Positions 1 through 8,227 of a stretch of 64,000 bases of DNA are shown here, piece by piece. A program made the position numbers and the translations under genes. The DNA comes from Hansfordia pulvinata (Eukaryota > Ascomycota > Sordariomycetes > Xylariales). How positions within the stretch are numbered: position 1 is the first letter of the stretch; each line of letters opens with the position of its first letter. Where the stretch lies: contig BJKQ01000005.1 of assembly GCA_006538405.1 (NCBI GenBank), forward strand, positions 682,001 through 746,000, given 5' to 3'. A model generated the notes under the pieces. The model saw nothing but the letters and a program-made list of their open reading frames with translations. It ran no database searches and was not told the origin of the DNA.

Positions 1-440
1 GGGGTAGGCGGTACCCAACGGACGGGGGGTGTACATAGGCGTCGAGTAGGTACCTACATATAGCGTGTGCATGCTGTCGAGGGGCAGATATATTTCATGC
101 CACCCGACATCTAGATGTAGGCCGAATCAAAGTACATTATCTCACAAGGCTGATGTGAACCGTAATGCCCAGACGGCCGAGTTTCGTCCGCAACGGTCGC
201 GCTGGGCAGACCGTGTTCTGCGACTCGGAATGCACACAAGTACACACCTAAGTACTTCAGCAGAGAGGACTTCGCGTGTATTGAGTGAGGTCCCGTGAGT
301 GCAGCCTTGAGTGTCTATCTACAATGGTACATGTGAGTTGATCTGATGCCGCGAGGTCTCGCGCCACCACCCCGACGCAACTCCATCACCTCCGGCGTTC
401 CTCTTAGAGGTAAACACCGCACACGCCACTTCTTCGCCAA
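1..440. other. Gene-free left edge, 3' flank of the ZIP gene
   Basis: I see no supportable coding region. The stretch holds a GGTACC/TACCTAC-type motif near 46-57 and is otherwise the 3' flank of the zinc transporter read on the minus strand. Short open frames here have no recognisable protein signal. Confidence 0.6.
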
Positions 441-467
441 TCAGGCCCACTTCCCCAGGACGCTCAT
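441..467 (-). other. Probable terminal coding exon of the ZIP gene (MSVLGKWA-stop)
   Basis: Downstream of the apparent stop (TGA at 535-537), the minus strand has a CACTAAC branch site, an ACAACAG acceptor at 468-469 and then 27 nt encoding MSVLGKWA and a stop. That is the conserved C-terminus of fungal ZIP proteins. Joining it in frame to helix 8 needs a donor at 555 (GTCTCG, non-consensus). The perfect GTGAGT donor at 538 would instead give an immediate stop in the new exon. The exon looks real; the donor choice is unresolved. Confidence 0.65.
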
Positions 468-2702
468 CTGTTGTTTTTTCGTGTTAGTGAGAAAGAGAGA
501 GAGAGAGAGAGACAGAGGGAAGAGAGCGAAAAACTCACAACAACCATCCCGAGACCAGCCCGAGCCCGGCCAGCGAGGCGACCAGCGGCGAGGCGCGGCT
601 CAGCTCGCCGCCGAACATCCAGTCGGCGGCCCACATCTCGACGACGCCGACCCAGACCAGGATCCCCGCGGACAGGGCGTCGAGCGTGCCGATGGCGACC
701 AGCGTGCCCGGGTCGTTGCCGTTGAAGCGCGACAGCGCCCCGATCCCGATCGCCATGCCCGCGGGCGTCGTCACGGCGAAGCCCGCGGCCATGGCCAGCT
801 TGTGCGCCATCGAGAGCGACTTTGACGACGGCGACGGGGCTTCTGTGGCTGCGGCGGGGAGTCGGTTGTCCGCAGAAGTGGCGGTCTTGTCGTGGGAGTC
901 GGACGAGGAGGAGGAGGACTCGGCTGTGGCCGCCGCCGGGGAGGAGGAGGAGGAGGACCGCTGGGTGTGCCCCACCGAGGCGATCCGGCTGCCCAGCGCC
1001 ATGCCCTCAAACATCTGGTGGAACACGATGACGACGTACAGCGTGGCGAAGAAGCTGTCGCCCGCTACGACGACCGTGATGCCGATGACTTTTTGGGGGT
1101 TGTGCTTTTGTTAGCTTTCGAGTGCGCGGGGGGGGGGGGGGGGGGGGGGGAATCAGGGGGTTTTTCCAGAAGTGCAAGAGGAAGCTCGGGAATAACTTTC
1201 AAGGGGAAATGTCTCTTCTTCTCGTGGAGCAGGTGGGACCAAACGTACGGATGGAGTGGAAGATGATGCCGGCCTCGAGGACCAGCACGCTGACGGCCTC
1301 CTCGTTGTAGCGGGTGGCGCCGAACAGGCTGTGCGCCAGGCGGTGGCACACAAACTCGACGACGAACGACAGGAACAGCCCCGCCATCAGGACGGCGGCC
1401 GTCGTCGCCTCGTACTCGAGCTCCCCGAGGCACTCGTTGGTGAACATGAGCGACGCATGAGTGAAGAGCTTTTAGGGAGAGAGAGTCAGTCTCAGCCTTC
1501 AGGCACACAGAGAGAAGAAGAAAAAAAAAAGGGGGGGGGAAGACGGTGGTGGGCAGCTGCCTTGGGGGGGGGGGGGGGGGACCGAGAACTCACGTGGACA
1601 AAGGCGGTCGAGATGATGATGCCGGTGCCAAACTGCTTGACGATGGTGAAGACGACCTTGAAGTGGCCGGGCAGTGCCGGGGCGAGGAAGATGGGGATGA
1701 GGACGCCTGGGTGGGCGCGTCAGTTCAGCTCTGCGCGCCCTCCAGTCTCTTTGGACCAAAACAGAGAGAGAGAGAGTGAGAGAGAAAGACAGAATCAGAA
1801 AGACATACCGATCAGACTGGTGGCCAGCATGACAAACAGCAGCCCGATGCGCAGCCCAATGTTGTAGTCGCGGTTCTGCCGGGAGCACTGCGCGGCGCCG
1901 CCGCTCTCTCCCCCGGCGCCGGGGCAGTGTCTGCAGTCACGCGGAAGAGGCGAGATCCCGTCAGCAAAAAGAAAAAGTGTTGCCCGTGTCTGGCTCTCTG
2001 GACTCGGGTGTCGTCGATGACTTTCTCTCATCTCGAAACACCGAAACAGAGTGCAGGTGGGAGTGTGAGTGGAGTGCTAGTGGAATAGGTAGGAGACTCA
2101 CTCGACGCCGGCGTGGAAGTGGCAGCCCTCCCTGGCGCCCTCGGTCGACGCCGCCTCCTCTTCATCGCCGCCGTGCTCGTGGCCGGCCCCCTCCTCGCCC
2201 TCGGACGAACCGCCCTCGTAGCCGAGGACCTGGACCTCGGACTCGTCGGGGCCGAAACAGAACCTTTTGAGGGGGGAATCCCAGCAATGTCAGCAACAGT
2301 CGAGATTGCGTGGGGAGGGACAGAAAAAAAGAAGAAGAAGAAGAAAAAAACTCGATAAAGAATAGAAAACACTCACGTCTCGCTCCCGTGGCTGTGGCAC
2401 CCCGTGTACGCGGCCGGCTGCTCGCCCGTCGCCGTCGCCGGCACCGAGACCTGGTACTCGCTGGCGCCCGCCACGCAGTACACCGCCGTGCCGTGCGAGT
2501 GGCAGTCCGACAGCGCCGTCAGCTCCGGGGAGGAGGAGGAGGTGGAGGAGGTCGGAGTTGCCGCCGTCGTCGTCGTCGTCTGAGCCTGCCGGCGGTACGC
2601 TGCCCCAGCGGCGGCGGGGTACACGGCCCCGGAGAGCACGAGCTGCGAGCCCAGGCACGCGCAGAGGGCGAGCGCCTGTCTTGTTGTTGTCTGGGAGAGC
2701 AT
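441..2702 (-). CDS. ZIP-family zinc (iron) transporter with an extracellular Cys/His metal-binding N-terminus
   Basis: A plasma-membrane ZIP permease that would import Zn2+ (possibly Fe2+). My exons are 2702-2377, 2263-2102, 1930-1809, 1706-1594, 1468-1249, 1088-about 556 and 467-441, giving about 500 residues. Residues 1-30 are hydrophobic and look like a signal or lead segment. Three motifs follow: C67-H-S-H-x5-C76, C102-H-S-H-x5-C111 and C156-H-F-H-x5-C165, with a HEHGG patch near residue 138. The membrane core carries family hallmarks: IGLLFVMLATSLIG, a STAFVH segment, CLGELEYEATTAA, LEAGIIFHSI (metal-binding helix 4), VFHQMFEGMALG (helix 5) and TTPAGMAIGIG. A Ser-rich loop lies between helices 5 and 6. 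The last exon gives MSVLGKWA, the usual fungal ZIP end; if it is not used, the protein stops at 535. The long motif-bearing N-terminus resembles ZrfC-type alkaline transporters. The neighbouring surface-protein gene shares the motif. Confidence 0.9.
495..512. repeat. (GA)n tract inside the last ZIP intron
   Basis: A short GA dinucleotide run. Read on the coding (minus) strand it is a CT tract in the last intron of the transporter. Confidence 0.9.
1128..1150. repeat. 23-nt G homopolymer in a ZIP intron
   Basis: An uninterrupted run of G on the plus strand, which is poly-C on the coding strand, inside the intron between the two exons encoding helices 4 and 5. A second run of 17 G (1564-1580) lies in the preceding intron, and a third short one near 1532. 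Their true lengths may be misassembled. Confidence 0.9.
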
Positions 2703-3081
2703 GGTGGCGGCTTCGTCCTTCTCGCTGTCGTCGTCGTCGTCGTCGTCGTCTTCTCTCTCTACTTGGAGCTACTACCACCTCTGTCTTCTCTCCGGGTCGA
2801 AAAAGGAAGACTCTCCAGACGGAACTCTTTTCCTTTTTTCTTTTCTTTCTCTCGCTGGTTCCTCTCGTGAGCTGTTTTCTTGTATGCATGTAGGCTTATA
2901 TGATGATCGAGACAAGCTTTTGTCTTATAGCCAAGCCGCCGAAATCAAGGGCGATCAGCCCCGTCGCGGTTCTCTCACTCTCCCTCACCCCCCACACGTT
3001 CACGTACACACCCCCAAGGCGGAAGGCGGCGCGTCGAAGACGAAGAGAACCCGCGTGGACATGAGTGGCCAGCGAGCCGGG

Positions 3082-3104
3082 GTGTGTGTGTGTGTGTGTG
3101 TGTG
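3082..3104. repeat. (GT)n microsatellite
   Basis: A GT dinucleotide run of about 23 nt, followed at 3125-3148 by a (TCAG)n tetranucleotide run. Confidence 0.9.
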
Positions 3105-3626
3105 GGAGAGCACCACAGCAGCCATTCAGTCAGTCAGTCAGTCAGTCAATCAACCCGCCCCTGGTGAATGATGAGTGAGTGAGTGGGTGGGAAAGGGCGA
3201 GCAAGGTTCATCAAGGTTCTCGCTGCTGCGCCGAGAAGTCTTGGCCCTTGGCATCGTGGGTGGGAAAGGAAGAAAAGAGTGCGTGCCGAGAGAGGTTTGT
3301 TCCCAAGTGGCGGCACGTTGCGGCAACCCATGCCGCCCGGGGCGCCAAGAGTGAGAGAGGCTCTTGATCTTGATCTTGTTCTTCTTCCTGCTCGTGGGGT
3401 TTTATAGCCAAGAGATGAGGACCTTGAGGGCTCTTCTGGGCGGTGCGCCTGCTTCCCTTTGCGGATGAACCGCCGTGTCTTCTGCATCCACCACGGCGGC
3501 TTACTACTTACTCGAGTCTATCTGTGTATGTGGGCTATCGTACGCACTCGGCGACTCATCACACATGGCAACTCCGTCAGCACAGCGTCCTTGCGGTCGA
3601 TGCGAGTATCTCCTCACCAGAAGCAT

Positions 3627-3664
<38 letters not shown>
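3627..3664. repeat. (CAG)n trinucleotide repeat, non-coding
   Basis: About twelve CAG units in the intergenic region upstream of the ZIP gene. All frames stay open across it (poly-Q, poly-S, poly-A), but nothing around it supports a protein. Confidence 0.9.
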
Positions 3665-3665
<1 letters not shown>

Positions 3666-4165
3666 TGATCTGACAAGGCTTGCAAGCCGGGGCAAAAAAA
3701 AACTCCAACAATGTCGATTGTCCGGGAACACACAGGCGCCAAGCAACGCCCGACTTGGCAAAGTCTTGGTGATCTCCACCCACATCAACACACACGCACG
3801 CACGAACGCAGCACCTGACACACAGACGACGCTTCCCGCCGGAACGACTGTTCTCCTTATTTTGCTGCTGCTCTGACTAATAGCAATAATACGAGCAAGT
3901 CCACAGTTCCACTTTGGGGGGGGGGGGGTGGTACGAGTACCATGTTACATGAAAGCCGGCGCCTGTTTTTTTTTTGTGGTGGTGGTGGTATTGACGGAAG
4001 AGAGAGAAAGGGAAAGGGTCTGATTTTTTTATCTGATGATGTCCCAAAACCCAACCAACACGCGAGCAACGTGGGAGGAATATTCCGCGCAACTCTTGCC
4101 TTGCCCCTTGTCTGCCCTTTACCGCTCGTCGGTCGGCTCTCCGATTTCCCCCCTCCACGCCTCAC

Positions 4166-4972
4166 TTACAGAAGCAGCCCGGCGGCGGCGGCGGCGGCAG
4201 CAAACACGGCGCCCGCGGCGCTGCCCGCGTTGAGGGCGGCACCGGCGGTCACGGCCGGGGTCTCCTCCTCGCTGCTGCTGCTGCTGCTGCTGGTGGCGTC
4301 GCTGGTCTCGGCGGGCCCGTCGCAGTGCCAGTGGTCGCCGTGGGAGTGGCACCCGGTAGACTCGGTCGGGCTGGGGGCCAGCGACTCGCTGCCGCTGCCG
4401 CTGCCGCTGCCGCTGTCGCTGGTTCCGGTGGAGGTGGCGGCGGCGGAGACGGGGCCGTCGCAGTGCCAGTGGTCGCCGTGCGAGTGGCAGCCCGTGGACT
4501 CGGTCGGGCTGGGGGCCAGCGACTCCTCGCCGGCCTCGGACTCGTGCTCGTGCTCCTCGTCCTCCTCGCCGCTGGTGGCCGTCGCCGTAGCGGTGGTCGA
4601 CGTCAGCGTCGTGGTGGTGCCGGCGCCGGCGCTCGTGGACGCGGGTCCGTCGCAGTGCCTGAGGGTCGTGCCCGCCAAGATGCAGTCAGTTTTTTCGGAT
4701 CGGAAACGGGTCGGACAACGACAACAACAAGAAGAGGTGCCCTTCAACTTTCTTCGAGTAGGGCGCCTTGGGTTGCGCAGTGTGTGACTTACCAGTGGTC
4801 TCCCTGTTCGATCGGAACTTCAGTCAGCACGCGCTTCTTCTTCTAAGGGGGGGGGGGACTTGTTACTCACGTGGGACTCGCAGCCGACAGACTCGGTCGG
4901 CGAGGGAGCAAGAGTCTCCTGCGCCATGGCGATGGCGCCGAGGAGGAGGGCGAGGGCGGCAAAGGACTTCAT
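4166..4972 (-). CDS. GPI-anchored surface protein with three CHSHGDHWHC metal-binding repeats
   Basis: Exons 4972-4871 (102 nt), 4803-4793 (11 nt) and 4658-4166 (493 nt) join in frame to 201 residues. Residues 1-18 (MKSFAALALLLGAIAMAQ) are a clear signal peptide. Three repeat units follow, each reading LAPSPTES, V or T, GC, E or H, then SHGDHWHC and DGP. Ser/Thr-rich, Glu/His-rich and Gly-Ser linkers separate them. The C-terminus is a small-residue region followed by an Ala/Leu tail, as in GPI attachment signals. I infer a wall- or membrane-tethered zinc- or copper-binding protein. The same C-H-x-H-x5-C pattern occurs three times in the adjacent ZIP transporter, which lies downstream on the same strand. 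No catalytic domain is visible and I know no named family for it. Both introns have GTRAGT donors and CTGAC branch sites. Confidence 0.85.
4316..4525 (-). repeat. Two near-identical direct repeats of about 72 bp in the GPI-protein gene
   Basis: Copies at about 4316-4387 and 4454-4525 encode the second and third LAPSPTES...DGP units and differ at only a few bases, so the duplication is recent or homogenised. The first copy is partly interrupted by introns. Between them a CCGCTG hexamer run encodes Gly-Ser. Confidence 0.85.
4793..4803 (-). other. 11-nt micro-exon encoding G-D-H-W of the first metal motif
   Basis: The sequence GGAGACCACTG lies between a perfect acceptor (GAACAG, branch GCTGAC) and a perfect donor (GTAAGT). 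It supplies GDH plus two bases of W, completing C-E-S-H / GDHW / HC in phase. Without it the motif is lost and the frame shifts. Confidence 0.85.
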
Positions 4973-5196
4973 CTTGTTATTGGAGTCTTGTTGGAAGAGA
5001 TAGGTCTGAGAAGAATCGAGCAAAGAGGAGAATGTAGAACTGGGGACACAGAGTTGTTTCTTGGTCCCTTAGACAAACAGCCAGACGGACAGACAGACAG
5101 ACAGGCAGACAGACAGACAAGGCTGCTCTTCGCCTGCACTTGCCTCCGGCCCCTTTACCCTTATATACGTGCCGTTTCTCGCTTTACACACACAAA

Positions 5197-5258
<62 letters not shown>

Positions 5259-8227
5259 TACATACACACAGCCGTGGACAGGACGCAACGTCGGAAGCAG
5301 AGCTGGACCAGCCAGCCAAGAGGCGCGCCGCTCTTGGCAGCCGGGGCGCCTTTCTCTTTACCCCACGCCCCACGGAACGGCTTCCCTCCCCCTCCCCCTC
5401 CCCCCTCCCTACCTCCCAATGTCATTACGAGATGTACTCCGTACGAGCTGTGGTGAACGAACCCTGGTCGTCTGTCCTTTCGAGGCGCTGCCCATCCATT
5501 CTTGGCGATTCCCATTCCCATCCGCGCGTCCCACTCACTCGCTCACTCACTCACACCCCCCTTCCAATCAGCTCGCCGGGAGGACGTTTCCGAGGGGCCA
5601 AGAGCCCCGTCATGTTATGGCCATCAAGGTATATCCGTAATAAACAAGCCATCTTGGTTTTGATGCCAAGTTCTGCCCTCGGTGAGTTCTGGGCCGGCGG
5701 ACATCGGGGCCAGTGCTGGTCTTTCTGACGGTGGGCTCTTTTTTTGTGTGTGTTTGCAAGCAAACGAGGGCCCCCGCCGGCACCGAGTACGCAGGCAGTT
5801 CATCAGGGTCCGTAATTAGTTCAAGTGACTAAAAGCCCGCGTGTTGCCAAGTCGCGCACGGCTGGTGGTGAGGTGCGAGCTGCCCGCTGGATCATTGCTA
5901 TGGCCGCCCGCCAGGCGCGGCTGGTAGGTTCCAGACCGAGAGAGGCGGGGAGGAGGCGGAGGTTCAGTATCGACTACGACCTGCGTGCCAGAGTCTTCAG
6001 CGCGAGCACGAGGGTTCTCTTCGGCCAACTCACATCGAGTCCATGCCTTTTCCTTCCCACAGCTGCTGGACTGAATCTGAACGGGACTACGCCCCACAAG
6101 GGGAGGGCCGTCCTTGGGCTACCCATACATTACTTCGATGGGCCGCCACACAGAGTGTCAAGCGCGACGACGGGTTTTCGTGACTCAACCCCGGAGATTT
6201 CAGTAGTCTGAGGGCAAAGACTCCAGGGACGGGAGGCGCTCTTGGCGGCGACATCAAGGTATCGAGTGCCGTTTTCCGTGGGAGTGGATGGCGTCTTTCT
6301 CGCTCAACCTTTTTTTGGCGCAGATGAGGACTGTTCTCTTCTCCTCTTGTCTCTGCTTGGATAAGTGCGAGAGAAACAGAGAACGACGGCGAGGTTACCC
6401 CTCCTCAAGTGTGTGCAGATGTAAGCACTGCACTCTATTGTTCGCGCCACATGGACAATCGTCTTCTCTTTCCCCCCAAAAGAACCTTCATCAACCAAGA
6501 TGAAAGTCGGCTCGAACTCTGCGATAGACTCGTTCTGAAGCCCGCGGGTTAGACACGACCGCCACGATAGACTGGTCCCCTTATTCCCGGCTCCGAGCGA
6601 CGCCAGCAAGGCAGACCAAGCTTCTCAGAGCAGACGGGCATGTCGCCGCCTACAGCACTCGCCTGCCGGTCCGCCGAGTTGCCAGCCTGATCTCTTGCAG
6701 TGTCTCGCCGGGCTGTATTGTACAGGTCACAGGTGGCCAGCCAGGCCGCCATCAGCCCCGGCGCAAGCGAATAGACCACGCAGACACTTGCACTCAAAAG
6801 ACGGCTCGTGTAGTAAGCGGCGGTTCCCAAGGCGGGCTCCCAGACGGCTCGCGACTTGACCAACTTCCCCGCTGGTCCCACCGCCCGGGTCGCCCGTCAT
6901 TATGCGACTACGAGTACAGCGCCGGCGTGAGGCGCCACAGCCCCTGCCTGGCTTGCCGTCCGAAAGGCTTTCTTCAAACTTTGCCACGCCCAATGATCCA
7001 GGACTACCCAGGGTGCAAGGAGCGCATCCTGAAGCACGCCTGGCGAGCGCACCCCGGCGGCGGCCCGGGACTGCGCTTCCTCGACCGCGGGATAGACCAT
7101 CGGGACGGACCTGTGCCAGGTCCCGAGGGACGGCGGCGCGGGCCGCGCTCCAACCAGGCCGGCTCCCACCTGTTTGACGATCAAGGGCCGCACGGCGGCA
7201 ACAGGCTGACGGCCGGCTCCTTCCATCGCGGGCTGCCCCTCGCGGGACGTCGAGGGCACCGTCGGGGAGGGGCCTCGCGCCTGCTGAGCGACCTCCACGG
7301 CTGGGATACCAACCAACACGAGGGACCAGTTCCTCCGGGACCCGGGCATGGCATTCCGTCCGGAGTGGGGTCGACATCGCCGTCGGGATCCACGAGCCTG
7401 GACGGGGCTCCCGGGCATGGCGCGGGGTGGTGGTTGTCTTTGGCATCGAGAGGCCGGGAAGTCAACGATCCGTATAGCGTGGCGGGCACGTCGACAAGAC
7501 GACTGAGGCGAGGGGATGCTGCATGTCTGTGATTTGAGTGTAGAGAGTCTTGCATGTGGTGTGTTCGAAGACCAGAAAATGGAACATGAACACATCAATG
7601 CATACCTAAGGTGGTAGGTACGTACGGCTGGGAGTGATCAGTGTGATGCTGGTTGATGCCAGAGTTCAATTGATGCATACTGGTACACAGAATGCAAATG
7701 CAAATGTGCATTCAGCGGGGCGCGCGGATGGTAGATCGGATCTAACCCAGAGCGGGACCTCGGAGTAAACAAGACGCGTGCAACTGGCCAATGACCTGCG
7801 AGGATGCGACCTGCCACCGGCAAGTACCCGCCCGTGTCCTAGGTACATCTGCCCGTACCCTCCTCAATGCCTGCACCTCACTCAACCAAAGGTACCGCCG
7901 TGCTGACCTACTCGTACATCCGCACCTTACCTTATGTAATGTTATTATTGCTACCCGTACTTACCTCATACCCGGATTCTCCCCAGTCGACACTCATCCC
8001 ACCCAGGAGCTGGCTTCTTCTTCTACTTTCCCCATCCTCCGACTTGGCCGTTCGCCCTCTGGTCAGCATCCCGACACAGCGCCTTTCTGCTTTGCGCGCC
8101 CATCCCTCAGGACCCGAGCTCGTGCGACACTCGCCGCGGGCATCCTCGCCCCCTTCGCGACGCGCCAGCACCACCGCCCACAGCACCACCCACGCCCATC
8201 GCGCCCGCGTCGAGCAAGCCAGCAACC
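4973..8227. other. Intergenic: upstream of the GPI-protein gene and of bir1
   Basis: No gene is supported. It contains a (CAGA)n run (5081-5119), a long CA microsatellite (5200-5270), six GCCAAG/CTTGGC hexamers (5315, 5333, 5597, 5665, 5846, 6241) and two CAAGGT hexamers (5625, 6255). GC-rich open frames on both strands at 6727-7532 have no recognisable domain, signal peptide or splice structure. The last few hundred bases are the bir1 leader. Confidence 0.55.
5200..5270. repeat. (CA)n microsatellite with a CATA tail
   Basis: An almost pure CA dinucleotide run to about 5254, followed by CATA units. It lies about 230 bp upstream of the start of the GPI-protein gene. Confidence 0.95.

Larger units (their letters stand above)
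2930..3759. promoter_or_regulatory. Cluster of GCCAAG (PacC-type) and CAAGGT (zinc-responsive-type) hexamers upstream of the ZIP gene
   Basis: GCCAAG or its complement CTTGGC occurs at 2930, 3240, 3247, 3344, 3407, 3738 and 3754. GCCARG is the core bound by the alkaline-pH regulator PacC in fungi. Two CAAGGT hexamers lie ten bases apart at 3202 and 3212. AAGGT half-sites are part of the element bound by Zap1/ZafA-type zinc regulators. The nearest coding start is the transporter at 2702. Position and density are what I see; function is inferred. Confidence 0.45.
2703..4165. other. Intergenic: upstream region of the ZIP gene
   Basis: No gene is supported. It holds the putative promoter elements listed separately, a (GT)n run at 3082-3104, a (TCAG)n run at 3125-3148, a CAG trinucleotide run at 3627-3664 and one TACGAGTA motif at 3932. 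The open frames across the CAG run are repeat artefacts. Confidence 0.7.

Noticed and set aside
3501..3876. Poly-Gln/Ser/Ala open frames over the CAG repeat
   Set aside because: All six frames are open through a trinucleotide repeat; nothing outside the repeat looks coding.
5069..5728. Open frames of 150-285 residues over the CA and CAGA repeats
   Set aside because: Thr-His or Val-Cys dipeptide translations of a microsatellite with no conserved flanks.
6727..7598. Overlapping open frames of about 200-240 residues on both strands
   Set aside because: GC-rich sequence keeps several frames open at once. The translations are Arg/Pro/Gly-rich without domains, signal peptides or consistent splice sites, so I do not call a gene.
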